Assembly: GCA_964019135.1 (NCBI GenBank)
Contig: OZ025253.1
Location: 33,158,548 to 33,222,547 of the forward strand
Direction of reading: 5' to 3'
Length of the DNA: 64,000 nucleotides
DNA from: Arenicola marina
Taxonomy: Eukaryota; Annelida; Polychaeta; Arenicolidae
Shown here: positions 45,073-56,900 of the stretch, piece after piece
Position numbering within the stretch: position 1 is the stretch's first letter
How the letters are laid out: the number at the start of each line of letters is the position of its first letter
Translations under genes and position numbers: made by a program
Notes under the pieces: generated by a model
Database searches by the model: none
What the model was told of the DNA's origin: nothing
Seen by the model: only the letters and a program-made list of their open reading frames with translations

Positions 45073-45808
45073 TCGTTATGCCCGGTTCACTCGATATGCA
45101 GTATGTTGTAACCCGTTCATTGTAACAAATTAACTTTTCGATCAACTGTGCAAATTGGAGGGCCGGTTTTAAACGCATTGTAAGCTTAGCGCATGTTGTA
45201 CATTTTTTATCAACTTCACGATTTGGAAATTGTCAACCAATGAGCGTCGAGCATTTTTTTAGCCAATCAGCGTTGAGATGATCACGTTGATATTGTCTGG
45301 CATTATGACAGTTATGAACTAATGTGTGGCTTGCATGCATGACGTTATGATTGATGCTCTAATCCAGGTGTCGATGGTGATGCTTTTTGAGTCGGTTAGT
45401 ACGCGGTTTGACCGTGTGAACTGTTGGCCGACCGATGCTTCGACCGTTGTTTCGACTGTTGACGGAATGATCGTACAGTATAAACCCGGCATTACGAAGA
45501 GAGATATGGAAATCGTTATCCTGTAACGTAGACAACTGCACTCGAAGCACGCACAGACCGCTTGGGCTTGCCTAGCAGAGAACACTAAACAATACACGAC
45601 TTCGCAATGATACGAAATGTTGGAAAAATCGAGACTGGCGCATTGTTAAGGGATATATTTTGGTGTTATCTTGACTTTTTCTATGGAGATAAATACCATA
45701 TTTCCACGTTATTGGCAAGGCATGTATAACATTAAATGAGCATATCTAACTTACATTCAGATTACGTAACTTGTCCCTTACATAGATGACACTATTTCAT
45801 GCTTAAAT
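45073..45808. other. Spacer left of the Gypsy element
   Basis: No recognised gene. A plus frame 45326-45526 and overlapping minus frames are open but lack motifs. The last five bases (TAAAT, 45804-45808) are the left target duplication of the Gypsy element. Confidence 0.35.
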
Positions 45809-46009
45809 TGTTACGATATGCAAGGGTGCGTTATGATGAACTGTCCGAGATTGTGTAGCACATATATCTTTGTTAATTTCGATTGATTGGGTCAGGGGTC
45901 AGAGGGTTATGACAAGTTCCTGTTGAATGTTGATGACGGTAGAAGGTAGATGCCGGTGAGTGGATGGCACGTGTGACCAATAAACGGATTAAAACGACGT
46001 ATTGAAACA
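45809..46009 (+). repeat. 5' LTR (201 bp)
   Basis: It begins TGTTACGATATG and ends ATTGAAACA (TG...CA). It is identical to the 3' LTR except for ATA versus TCC at about 45872-45874. Confidence 0.92.
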
Positions 46010-46028
46010 TGGTGGCAGCGTGGTAAAG
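46010..46028 (+). other. Primer-binding site
   Basis: TGGTGGCAGCGTGGTAAAG starts immediately after the LTR, with the TGG that pairs to a tRNA 3' CCA. The tRNA species cannot be assigned here. Confidence 0.6.
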
Positions 46029-46131
46029 TCAAATTAGCAAGAAGAATGAAGAGAGGTGATTAGAGAAGATAAAGAAAGAAGAGAAAGAAGATAAAGAAAG
46101 AAGTTAAATAAAGCAGAAAAAAAGATAGAAG

Positions 46132-47223
46132 ATGGCTCAATTTTCACAGTCTAGCATAAACCCACCAGGTAAAATGTCACTGACCGGCGATGCTGAGCAT
46201 AGCTGGAAATTGTTTAAACAGAAGTTTAACTTATACCTGTTAGCCAGTGAAGCTGCAGGTAAAACAGAAGAAGAAAAAGTGGCTATTTTACTTACCTGTG
46301 GTGGTGATGACTTGCTAGAGCTGTACAACTCGTTTGAGTTTCCTATACCTGAAGTGGATCAACCAAACCAAGCCAACGTCCTCGCTTCAGTATTGCTTAG
46401 ATTTGACACATACTTCACGCCACGAAAAAATGAGATTGCAGCCCGGTTCAAGTTTCATGAAAGTAAACAGAGACCAGGAGAACTGTTAGACGCTTTTATC
46501 ACTCGTCTGAAGATTCTATCCAAGGACTGCAACTTTGAAGGTCAGCGAGAGAAACTTATCAGAGACCAAATTGTATTTGGATGTGCTGATGATCATTTAA
46601 GAGAGAAACTTCTGAAAGCTGATGAATTGACTCTGGAGAGAGCGATTCAGTTTTGTGTCGCACACCAGATGTCAAAGAAGCAGATGAATATCTTCAAAGA
46701 AGATGGAGAAGAAACAGTGCAGTGGGTAAAGCACAAACAAGATGAGAAGTATAAAAAGAAGGAAATGAGTCGCGATCAATTGAAAGAATGTAAATTCTGT
46801 GGACAGAGACATGTGTGGAGTAAAGAAAAATGCCCTGCATATGGAAAACAGTGCTCGAAGTGTGGATTGACCAACCACTTCGCAGTCAAGTGCAAGTCGA
46901 AGTGTCATATAAAACCCAAAAGAAGAGTTCATGCTTTGAGAGAAGAGGAAACAGATGATTCAGAGGTGGAAATGATACTGAAGATTAGTGCACAAGGAGG
47001 TAACAAAGACATCATGGCAGACATGGAGGTGGAAGGTACAACGGTATCCTTTCAAGTAGACAGCGGAGCCAGTGTGAATGTAGTTCCTGCACATGTGGTA
47101 AAAAATGCAGAGCTTACAAAATGTGATACCTCACTGAAGATGTGGAATTCATCTGAATTAACCCCAGTTGGAAAGTGTCGCACAGTGATTCGCAACGTCA
47201 AGACCCGAAAAAATATAACATAG
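46132..47223 (+). CDS. gag: Gypsy Gag with N-terminal part of protease
   Basis: A 363-codon frame starting MAQFSQSS. The capsid-like region is followed by two zinc knuckles: CKFCGQRHVWSKEKC (CX2CX3HX6C) and CSKCGLTNHFAVKC (CX2CX4HX4C), then KRRVHALREEE. The aspartic protease starts about residue 300 with VDSGASVNVVPAHVV (DSG active site). The frame stops at 47221-47223 inside the protease domain. The RT frame overlaps it in the -1 register around a six-A run (47208-47213). A programmed shift in mid-protease would be unusual, so loss of one A is the simpler reading. Gag binds and packages element RNA. Confidence 0.85.
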   Translation: MAQFSQSSINPPGKMSLTGDAEHSWKLFKQKFNLYLLASEAAGKTEEEKVAILLTCGGDDLLELYNSFEFPIPEVDQPNQANVLASVLLRFDTYFTPRKNEIAARFKFHESKQRPGELLDAFITRLKILSKDCNFEGQREKLIRDQIVFGCADDHLREKLLKADELTLERAIQFCVAHQMSKKQMNIFKEDGEETVQWVKHKQDEKYKKKEMSRDQLKECKFCGQRHVWSKEKCPAYGKQCSKCGLTNHFAVKCKSKCHIKPKRRVHALREEETDDSEVEMILKISAQGGNKDIMADMEVEGTTVSFQVDSGASVNVVPAHVVKNAELTKCDTSLKMWNSSELTPVGKCRTVIRNVKTRKNIT

Positions 47224-48413
47224 AGTTCCTGGTGGTGGATCAGCCCTTCGTTCCACTTCTGGGCAAGCGCGCCAGCGAACAGATGGGTTTGATTACTGTA
47301 CACTATGTGAATATCCAGGGAATGAAGGAAGCTATGAAAGACAATGAGGAGGTATTCACTGAAGAATTAGGTACCCTGCCTGGCACAGTGCATCTCTCAG
47401 TGACTGAAGGAGTCAAGCCTGTTGCCATTTCTTCATCCCGTGTCCCAGTGAGCCTGAAGAAACAGCTGGAAGAAACACTGAAGAAATTAGAAAATAGAGA
47501 TGTGATCACCCGTGTGGACGAGCCTACAGAGTGGGTTAGTCGCATGGCGATCGGCACGAAGAAGAGTGGGGAACTGAGAATCTGTATAGACCCACACGAC
47601 CTAAATAAGGCTCTTAGAAGAGAATTACATCCCCTCAAGGTTCTCGGTGATATATTACCCGAGCTTCGGAAAGCTAAAGTTTTCTCAACTTTTGACCTGA
47701 GAAACGGATACTGGCATTGTATTCTTGATGAAGAATCTAGCTATCTGACGACATTTCAGACACCTTTTGGCAGGTACAGGTGGAAGAGACTACCATTTGG
47801 ACTTGCTGTAAGCAGCGAGATCTTTCAAAAGAGATTACAAGTGGCCATAGAAAACCTCCCTGGGATCTTCTGCATAGCAGATGACATTTTGGTGTGTGGG
47901 AGCGGTGAGGACATGGATAGTGCTCTAAAAGACCATGACGAAAACATAAAGAAATTACTTGACAGGTGTAAACAGCATGGCATCAGACTTAACAATAAGA
48001 AAACTGAGCTGAAAAAGACAGAGATTTCTTTTCACGGCCATCTGATCACAAAGGATGGACTCAAGCCTGATAGTAAGAAGATAGTTGCCATAGTAAATAT
48101 GCAACCACCAACAACAACAACTGAGGTGTTGAGTCTGTCCGGCATGATTAACTACCTGGCCAAGTTTTTGCCTGCTCTGACAGATGTGATGAAACCCATC
48201 AGAAAGCTGGCCATCAATGACATGCCATGGAGTTGGAGAGAGGAACAGGAGGTTGCGTTGAAGAAGATTAAACAGATGGTGACAGCCACCCCTGTGCTTG
48301 CTTACTATGACGTCGAGAAGCCACTGACCATCCAGTGTGACGCCAGTAGTACTGGACTTGGGTGTGTATTGCTACAAGAGGGCAAGCCGTTAGCTATGCG
48401 AGCCGTGCACTGA
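47175..48413 (+). CDS. pol: Gypsy Pol: end of protease, reverse transcriptase, start of RNase H
   Basis: Frame 3. It starts with the end of the protease domain (FLVVDQPFVPLLGKRAS), then RT: RVDEPTEWVSRMAIGTKKSG, LRICIDPHDLNKAL, FSTFDLRNGYWHCILDE (catalytic D), LPFGLAVSSEIFQ, FCIADDILVCG (the xADD catalytic box) and FHGHLITKDGLKPD. RNase H begins LTIQCDASSTGLGCVLLQ with its first catalytic Asp. The frame is lost at about 48391, where the continuation lies in frame 2, again a -1 step that one missing base would explain. The true N-terminus lies in the Gag frame, so the listed start is only where this frame opens. Confidence 0.85.
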   Translation: MSHSDSQRQDPKKYNIEFLVVDQPFVPLLGKRASEQMGLITVHYVNIQGMKEAMKDNEEVFTEELGTLPGTVHLSVTEGVKPVAISSSRVPVSLKKQLEETLKKLENRDVITRVDEPTEWVSRMAIGTKKSGELRICIDPHDLNKALRRELHPLKVLGDILPELRKAKVFSTFDLRNGYWHCILDEESSYLTTFQTPFGRYRWKRLPFGLAVSSEIFQKRLQVAIENLPGIFCIADDILVCGSGEDMDSALKDHDENIKKLLDRCKQHGIRLNNKKTELKKTEISFHGHLITKDGLKPDSKKIVAIVNMQPPTTTTEVLSLSGMINYLAKFLPALTDVMKPIRKLAINDMPWSWREEQEVALKKIKQMVTATPVLAYYDVEKPLTIQCDASSTGLGCVLLQEGKPLAMRAVH

Positions 48414-49093
48414 CCAACACTGAACAGCGTTACGCACAAATCGAGAAGGAGATGTTAGCTGTTCTGTTCTCATTGAACAAGTTTCACCAGTACACGTTTG
48501 GACGTCTGACTCTAGTGGTTTCTGATCATAAGCCACTACAGACCATCATAAACAAGCCGCTTTGTAAAGCACCTAGGCGACTCCAGGGGATGCTGCTTCG
48601 CGCACAGCAGTATGATTTCACCCTCACCTACAAACCTGGGAAGCAAATGCACATAGCTGATGCATTATCCAGGGTTCATCTGAAGGATACAGAAGGTAGT
48701 GATCTGCTGGAGTCTGTCAACATGGTAAAATTTCTTCCTATTCGAGAAGAACGCCTAAAGAAGATCCGACAGGCAACGGAAAGTGATGAGACCATGTCAG
48801 CCCTCAAGGAGATCATCTTGAGAGGTTGGCCAGATGACAAGAGCGAGGTGTCAAACCTTGGAATGCTGTACTTCCACATCAGAGACGAGCTAACCATACA
48901 AGATGGACTTGTCTTTAAAGGGGAAAGGGTTGTGATTCCTCAAGGCATGCGTCGTGAAGTAATGGAAGCAGTCCATTCATCCCATCTTGGCATAGAAAGT
49001 TCACTGCGACGTGCCAGGGAATGTGTTTACTGGCCTGGGATGAATGCGGACCTAAAAACTTTCATCGCTGCTTGTGATGTTTGCAGTTCGTAG
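48362..49093 (+). CDS. pol: Gypsy Pol: rest of RNase H and integrase zinc domain
   Basis: Frame 2: SYASRALTNTEQRYAQIEKE (RNase H Glu), HKPLQTIINKPL and DFTLTYKPGKQMHIADALSR close RNase H. The integrase HHCC domain follows as HSSHLGIESSLRRARECVYW ... CDVC. The frame ends at TAG 49091-49093, two residues after the last zinc Cys. The same frame continues at once as the integrase core, so this is one premature stop. Residues before about 48391 belong to the other frame. Confidence 0.82.
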   Translation: MCIATRGQAVSYASRALTNTEQRYAQIEKEMLAVLFSLNKFHQYTFGRLTLVVSDHKPLQTIINKPLCKAPRRLQGMLLRAQQYDFTLTYKPGKQMHIADALSRVHLKDTEGSDLLESVNMVKFLPIREERLKKIRQATESDETMSALKEIILRGWPDDKSEVSNLGMLYFHIRDELTIQDGLVFKGERVVIPQGMRREVMEAVHSSHLGIESSLRRARECVYWPGMNADLKTFIAACDVCSS

Positions 49094-49120
49094 AACATCG
49101 CTCAACCTAAAGAAACACTC

Positions 49121-50161
49121 ATGAGCCACGAGGTGACAGACCGACCATGGGAGAAGGTTGGAGTAGATTTGATGGAGTTGGCCAACCAAAGCTACTTAAT
49201 CACGGTTGACTACTATAGCAACTATTGGGAAGTTGACAGATTACAAGACACCAAGAGCTCTACTGTCATCCGAAAACTGAAAATTCATTTCGCTCGTTAC
49301 GGATCCCCCAGTATGATAATGAGTGACAACGGACCTCAGTTTTCGAGTTCAGAGTTTAAGACCTTTACAACCAAATGGGACATCGAACATTGTACATCCA
49401 GTCCTGGATATGCAAAATCCAATGGCAAAGTTGAATCAGCAGTGAAGACTGCCAAGCGTCTGATAAAGAAAGCAATGATGTCAAAGAAAGATCCTTACCT
49501 GGCTTTGCTAGACCTACGTAATACTCCATCAGGGTCTGGTGAAACAAGTCCGGTCCAACGATTTCTTGGCCGACGTACACGCAGTCTCTTGCCTATGACC
49601 GCCAAGTTGCTGACACCTACGAACTCTGATCACCATCGTGAGGTCAGAAGGCAACTTCAGAGTCAGCAACGGAGTGCATGGTACCATAACAAGTCTGCAA
49701 AGGATTTAACTCCACTGGAAGCTGGTGACAATGTCCGTATGAGACCATTCGTCTTAGGTCAGCGGCTGTGGGACCCTGCCACAGTCAATCGTAGACTTGA
49801 TGAAAGGTCTTATGAATTGGCCAATGAGCGTGGATTGTACCGTCGAAATCGCGTCGACATCCGTAAACAATCTTCACAACCTCAACCTGGTGCTGATCCA
49901 GAGCAGTTGACTGAGGCCGACGCACCTTCGTTGAGTCCTAGGGCTAGAGATCAACCTGATGTGTTAGATGCTGCGGTTTCTGAGGCTTCTCCGTCTCATC
50001 CTACCATGACAACGCGATCACGATCAGCAGCCCAACCAGTGGCTGTGACCCTTTCACCGCGATCGTCAATCCAAACGCCGAGTGAGACTTCGTGTGATGC
50101 GCGCCCTCGTCGATCCAGGCAGATGCCAGCCAAGTTCAAAGACTTTGTCATGTATAAGTAA
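49121..50161 (+). CDS. pol: Gypsy Pol: integrase core and C-terminal tail
   Basis: Same frame as the preceding segment; the listed ATG is the first after the stop and is probably not a natural start. DDE core: WEKVGVDLMEL and VDYYSNYWEV (first D), MSDNGPQFSS (second D), GYAKSNGKVESAVKTAKRL (E). Then come the GETSPVQRFLGRRTRSLLP stretch and a basic, Pro/Ser-rich tail ending RRSRQMPAKFKDFVMYK. The role is joining element cDNA to host DNA. Confidence 0.85.
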   Translation: MSHEVTDRPWEKVGVDLMELANQSYLITVDYYSNYWEVDRLQDTKSSTVIRKLKIHFARYGSPSMIMSDNGPQFSSSEFKTFTTKWDIEHCTSSPGYAKSNGKVESAVKTAKRLIKKAMMSKKDPYLALLDLRNTPSGSGETSPVQRFLGRRTRSLLPMTAKLLTPTNSDHHREVRRQLQSQQRSAWYHNKSAKDLTPLEAGDNVRMRPFVLGQRLWDPATVNRRLDERSYELANERGLYRRNRVDIRKQSSQPQPGADPEQLTEADAPSLSPRARDQPDVLDAAVSEASPSHPTMTTRSRSAAQPVAVTLSPRSSIQTPSETSCDARPRRSRQMPAKFKDFVMYK

Positions 50162-50416
50162 TCATCTTGTGGACTTACCTTTTAATGGTATTAAGCTTAC
50201 TATGTTCACTTTTGATTTCTTCAACTGAAGCTAATTTCAATGAGCTGCGAGAGACTTTCTTAGAGTTTTCTCAACATCTCTGTTGCTAATCACGCGGTTG
50301 TGTTATTTGTTGATATGATACATCTAACTGATGATTTAGTTCCTTTGGGATAGCTTGTCTATAATGAACTGTTAATTTTGTCTTAACTTTGAAAAAAACA
50401 AAAAAAAACAAAAGGA

Positions 50417-50617
50417 TGTTACGATATGCAAGGGTGCGTTATGATGAACTGTCCGAGATTGTGTAGCACTCCTATCTTTGTTAATTTCGATTGATTGGGT
50501 CAGGGGTCAGAGGGTTATGACAAGTTCCTGTTGAATGTTGATGACGGTAGAAGGTAGATGCCGGTGAGTGGATGGCACGTGTGACCAATAAACGGATTAA
50601 AACGACGTATTGAAACA
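50417..50617 (+). repeat. 3' LTR (201 bp)
   Basis: TGTTACGATATG...ATTGAAACA, same length as the 5' LTR and nearly identical. It is preceded by an A-rich polypurine tract ending AAAAGGA. Confidence 0.92.
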
Positions 50618-50897
50618 TAAATGTCTACAAAATACGTTGTCAGGCGATGACGCCAGCTTGATATCTCGCAAAGACCAAAATAATACCCAGAATGCATTGC
50701 ACATGCAGTGGCGCCTCACGGTGGCAAAATTGGAACTACGATTAGTGAAGTGGTATATAGCCGAACGCTCTTCCTAGTAGGCCACGGGTGACCCTTAGAA
50801 GGGTTGGATGTGATATCATTACCATGGGAAACATTCACGCATCAAATACGTCCGAGAAAGTATGCATAATGCAACAGCTTGATGGAAATATTTAACA

Positions 50898-50903
50898 TTT
50901 ATT
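50898..50903 (-). terminator. GTF2H2: GTF2H2 polyadenylation signal
   Basis: AATAAA on the minus strand, 80 bases after the GTF2H2 stop. This places the transcript end between the gene and the Gypsy 3' LTR. Confidence 0.6.
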
Positions 50904-50982
50904 TGACATCTGTATTTATTTGAAGTACTATTCGCAGTTCTGGTTCACAGATATAAATCACAAGGGCGGTCGTACGTAAGGG

Positions 50983-53900
50983 TCACATGACAGGCTGCAT
51001 CTTCCGTGATGACGCACACCCGGGGCAGGAATGAAGTGACTCGTGTACGAAGACATCGCAGTCCACGCAGAACACGTGGCCACACTTAGTGCAGCTGTAC
51101 CCCTACAAAACACAAGGAAAGCAGAACATCGGCTAAAGAGCATCAATCAAAAGAACTACTAAACATGCGGTCACTGCATGGTTGGTTGGTTGGTTATTCA
51201 GGTCGCTTTACCCACTTTTGGTCATATTGCGTCAATGGGAGAAAAGGAAGGGAGAGTGGAGCCACGTCCCCGGAGGTAACCCCTACACTTTGCGAAGAAG
51301 GATCATGGGATCTTTGTCCTGCGACCACACACACGTGGCCACAGCGGGGTTCGAACCATCGATCCACGTGCTGTCAGGCGGCCAGAGCACTCAAGGCGAG
51401 CGCTCTAACCCACTGAGCTACCGGGCCGGCCCCCAAAACACAAGGAAAGCAGAGCATCGACTAAAGAGCATCAATCAAAAATACTACCAACAAGCAGTCA
51501 CTGCGTGAAATCGACAGACTGGAGAGTTAAACCAGAAACCAGTCATACAAATCATGACGGAAAACCATGTCATTAAAATTTCAACAATATGGTTTCTTTT
51601 TGCATTATGTTAACGCTAAAATAATACTCACATTGGGTTCAGTAATGTTCTTTTGGCAACCCGCACATATGCTGAAATTAATAAAAGGGCAACGATGCAC
51701 ACCTTCACTTCATTAACTTTAAATTCAGTAATTAATTGACTTTGAATGACAACGGTTGGGGTTAAGCTAATGCCAACATGCATTAATCAGTGTTTCGCCA
51801 TGTGTTTTATTACTATCATTATTAATAGTACTAGTATAAGAAGTTTGTTAGTCACACAGCAGTCAGCTTAATCCCACATAACAATTTAATATCAGTCGTA
51901 CTCGTATGCATAAAATGCAAATCGGGTATACGAATTGCCATCATTGTGGTTGTCTCGGCAACACTGCCCCAGCCAAACTTACGTTGGTCGGCGTGCAGGG
52001 TCATTGCTGAGCGCCACTTCGCGGAATGTTTCAAGAGGGAAGAGGTGATGATAAGAGCGCGCTAAATGAGGAGCCGACACCAGTGTCAGACCTGAAAAAA
52101 AAATCAGATAATTGACTGTTAATTCCGTTTTTCAATACATTTATTGTTAATTATTGAGGCGCAGTGTAAATCGTTTATTTATTTTAAGATGCCGCTTGTC
52201 GTATCACGCTATTGGCTGGAATGTCACATACAAAAAATCAAATTAAGAGAAAAGAGTTAAATTCGTTTGATCTGATGAACGTACCACATGCCTTGCACTC
52301 GACGGGTAGCTCACAGTACTTGCTGCGACACTGAGGGCAGTAGTAACCCATGGTCCCGAAACCCTGAGACTCCTGACCGTCCAGATGGCTGAAAGGAGAA
52401 GTTATGGTTTTAGCATTCACAAGGGGACGAGGAGGGGGTGAGGGGGGCATCTCCTTAGTGAACATCTCGAGCGATATTGAAATTAGTCAGTGACCGAGTC
52501 ATACAACTTACAGTCAAGCACGCACCACATACTCACGGGACACAGAGGGTCGGTGTACACACCACATACACACGGGACACAGAGGGTCGGTGTACACACC
52601 ACATAAACACGGGACACAGAGGGTCGGTGTACACACCACATACACACGGGACACAGAGGGTCGGTGTACGCACCACATACACACGGAACACAGAGGCTCG
52701 GTGTACACACCACATACACACGGGACACAGAGGGTCGGTGTACGCACCACATACACACGGGACACAGAGGGTCGGTGTACGCACCACATACACACGGGAC
52801 ACAGAGGGTCGGTGTACGCACCACATACACACGGGACACAGAGGGTCGGTGTACACACCACATACACACGGGACACAGAGGGTCGGTGTACGCACCACAT
52901 ACACACGGGACACATAGGGTCGGTGTACACACCACATACACACGGGACACAGAGGGTCGGTGTACGCACCACATATACACGGGACACATAGGGTCGGTGT
53001 ACACACCACATACAAACGGGACACAGAGGGCCGGTGTACACACCACATGCACACGGGACACAGAGGGTCGGTGTACGCACCACATACACACGGGACACAG
53101 AGGGTCGGTGTACGCACCACATACTCACGGGACACAGAGGGTCGGCGTACGCACCACATGCACACGGGACACAGAGGGTCGGTGTACGCACCACATACAC
53201 ACGGGACACAGAGGGTCGGTGTACGCACCACATGCACACGGGACACAGAGGGTCGGTGTACGCACCACATACACGGGGCACAGAGGGTCGGTGTACACAC
53301 CACATGCACACGGGACACAGAGGGTCGGTGTACGCACCACATACACACGGGACACAGAGGGTCGGTGTACACCCCACATACACACGGGACACATAGGGTC
53401 GGTGTACACACCACATACACACGGGACACAGAGGGTCGGTGTACGCACCACATATACACGGGACACATAGGGTCGGTGTACACACCACATACAAACGGGA
53501 CACAGAGGGTCGGTGTACACACCACATGCACACGGGACACAGAGGGTCGGTGTACGCACCACATACACACGGGACACAGAGGGTCGGTGTACGCACCACA
53601 TACTCACGGGACACAGAGGGTCGGCGTACGCACCACATGCACACGGGACACAGAGGGTCGGTGTACGCACCACATACACGGGGCACAGAGGGTCGGTGTA
53701 CACACCACATGCACACGGGACACAGAGGGTCGGTGTACGCACCACATACACACGGGACACAGAGGGTCGGTGTACACCCCACATACACACGGGACACAGA
53801 GGGTCGGTGTACGCACCACATACACACGGGACACATAGGGTCGGTGTACGCACCACATACACACGGGACACATAGGGTCGGTGTACACACCACATACACA

Positions 53901-56900
53901 CGGGACACAGAGGGTCGGTGTACGCACCACATGCACACGGGACACAGAGGGTCGGTGTACGCACCACATGCACACGGGACACAGAGGGTCGGTGTACGCA
54001 CCACATACACACGGGACACAGAGGGTCGGTGTACACACCACATACACACGGGACACAGAGGGTCGGTGTACGCACCACATACACACGGGACACATAGGGT
54101 CGGTGTACACACCACATACACACGGGACACAGAGGGTCGGTGTACGCACCACATATACACGGGACACAGAGGGTCGGTGCACGCACCACATACACACGGG
54201 ACACAGAGGGTCGGTGTACGCACCACACACACACGGGACACAGAGGGTCGGTGTACGCACCACATACACACGGGACACAGAGGGTCGGTGTACGCACCAC
54301 ATACACACGGGACACAGAGGGTCGGTGTACGCACCACATACACACGGGACACAGAGAGTCGGTGTACGCACAACATACACACGGGACACAGAGGGTCGGT
54401 GTACGCACCACATACACACGGGACACAGAGGGTCGGTGTACGCACCACATGCACACGGGACACATAGGCTCGGTGTACACACCACATACACACGGGACAC
54501 AGAGGGTCGGTGTACGCACCACATATACACGGGACACATAGGGTCGGTGTACACACCACATACAAACGGGACACAGAGGGCCGGTGTACACACCACATGC
54601 ACACGGGACACAGAGGGTCGGTGTACGCACCACATACACACGGGACACAGAGGGTCGCTGTACGCACCACATACTCACGGGACACAGAGGGTCGGCGTAC
54701 GCACCACATGCACACGGGACACAGAGGGTCGGTGTACGCACCACATACACACGGGACACAGAGGGTCGGTGTACGCACCACATGCACACGGGACACAGAG
54801 GGTCGGTGTACGCACCACATACACGGGGCACAGAGGGTCGGTGTACACACCACATGCACACGGGACACAGAGGGTCGGTGTACGCACCACATACACACGG
54901 GACACAGAGGGTCGGTGTACACCCCACATACACACGGGACACATAGGGTCGGTGTACACACCACATACACACGGGACACAGAGGGTCGGTGTACGCACCA
55001 CATATACACGGGACACATAGGGTCGGTGTACACACCACATACAAACGGGACACAGAGGGTCGGTGTACACACCACATGCACACGGGACACAGAGGGTCGG
55101 TGTACGCACCACATACACACGGGACACAGAGGGTCGGTGTACGCACCACATACTCACGGGACACAGAGGGTCGGCGTACGCACCACATGCACACGGGACA
55201 CAGAGGGTCGGTGTACGCACCACATACACGGGGCACAGAGGGTCGGTGTACACACCACATGCACACGGGACACAGAGGGTCGGTGTACGCACCACATACA
55301 CACGGGACACAGAGGGTCGGTGTACACCCCACATACACACGGGACACAGAGGGTCGGTGTACGCACCACATACACACGGGACACATAGGGTCGGTGTACG
55401 CACCACATACACACGGGACACATAGGGTCGGTGTACACACCACATACACACGGGACACAGAGGGTCGGTGTACGCACCACATGCACACGGGACACAGAGG
55501 GTCGGTGTACGCACCACATGCACACGGGACACAGAGGGTCGGTGTACGCACCACATACACACGGGACACAGAGGGTCGGTGTACACACCACATACACACG
55601 GGACACAGAGGGTCGGTGTACGCACCACATACACACGGGACACATAGGGTCGGTGTACACACCACATACACACGGGACACAGAGGGTCGGTGTACGCACC
55701 ACATACACACGGGACACATAGGCTCGGTGTACACACCACATACACACGGGACACAGAGGGTCGGTGTACGCACCACATACACACGGGACACAGAGGGTCG
55801 GCGTACGCACCACATACACACGGGACACAGAGGGTCGGTGTACGCACCACATACACACGGGACACAGAGGGTCGGTGTACACACCACATACACACGGGAC
55901 ACAGAGGGTCGGTGTACGCACCACATACACACGGGACACATAGGGTCGGTGTACACACCACATACACACGGGACACAGAGGGTCGGTGTACACACCACAT
56001 ACACACGGGACACAGAGGGTCGGTGTACGCACCACATACTCACGGGACACAGAGGGTCGGCGTACGCACCACATGCACACGGGACACAGAGGGTCGGTGT
56101 ACGCACCACATACACACGGGACACAGAGGGTCGGTGTACGCACCACATGCACACGGGACACAGAGGGTCGGTGTACGCACCACATACACGGGGCACAGAG
56201 GGTCGGTGTACACACCACATGCACACGGGACACAGAGGGTCGGTGTACGCACCACATACACACGGGACACAGAGGGTCGGTGTATACCCCACATACACAC
56301 GGGACACAGAGGGTCGGTGTACGCACCACATACACACGGGACACATAGGGTCGGTGTACGCACCACATACACACGGGACACATAGGGTCGGTGTACACAC
56401 CACATACACACGGGACACAGAGGGTCGGTGTACGCACCACATGCACACGGGACACAGAGGGTCGGTGTACGCACCACATGCACACGGGACACAGAGGGTC
56501 GGTGTACGCACCACATACACACGGGACACAGAGGGTTGGTGTACACACCACATACACACGGGACACAGAAGTTCGGTGTACGCACCACATACACACGGGA
56601 CACATAGGGTCGGTGTACACACCACATACACACGGGACACAGAGGGTCGGTGTACGCACCACATATACACGGGACACAGAGGGTCGGTGCACGCACCACA
56701 TACACACGGGACACAGAGGGTCGGTGTACACACCACACACCACACACACACGGGACACAGAGGGTCGGTGTACGCACCACATACACACGGGACACATAGG
56801 GTCTGTGTACGCACCACACTCACACGGGACACAGAGGGTCGGTGTACGCACCACATACACACGGGACACAGAGGGTCGGTGTACGCACCACATACACACG

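Larger units (their letters stand above)
45804..50622 (+). mobile_element. Young Ty3/Gypsy LTR retrotransposon, full length
   Basis: Complete structure: TAAAT target duplication at both ends (45804-45808 and 50618-50622), two 201-bp LTRs, a primer-binding region starting TGGTGGCAGCGTGG right after the 5' LTR (46010), Gag, protease, RT, RNase H and integrase in the Gypsy order, and an A-rich polypurine tract before the 3' LTR (about 50391-50416). The Gag with two CCHC knuckles and the order RT-RNaseH-IN fit the Mag-like part of Gypsy; the clade is tentative. The LTRs differ only at three adjacent-region bases, so insertion is recent, yet the coding part has two frame breaks and one nonsense codon. 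It lies in opposite orientation to GTF2H2 and 365 bases beyond that gene's stop codon. Confidence 0.92.

Noticed and set aside
47208..47223. Programmed -1 frameshift between Gag and Pol
   Set aside because: The break lies inside the protease domain, not between domains, and a second similar break exists at about 48391; base loss is simpler.
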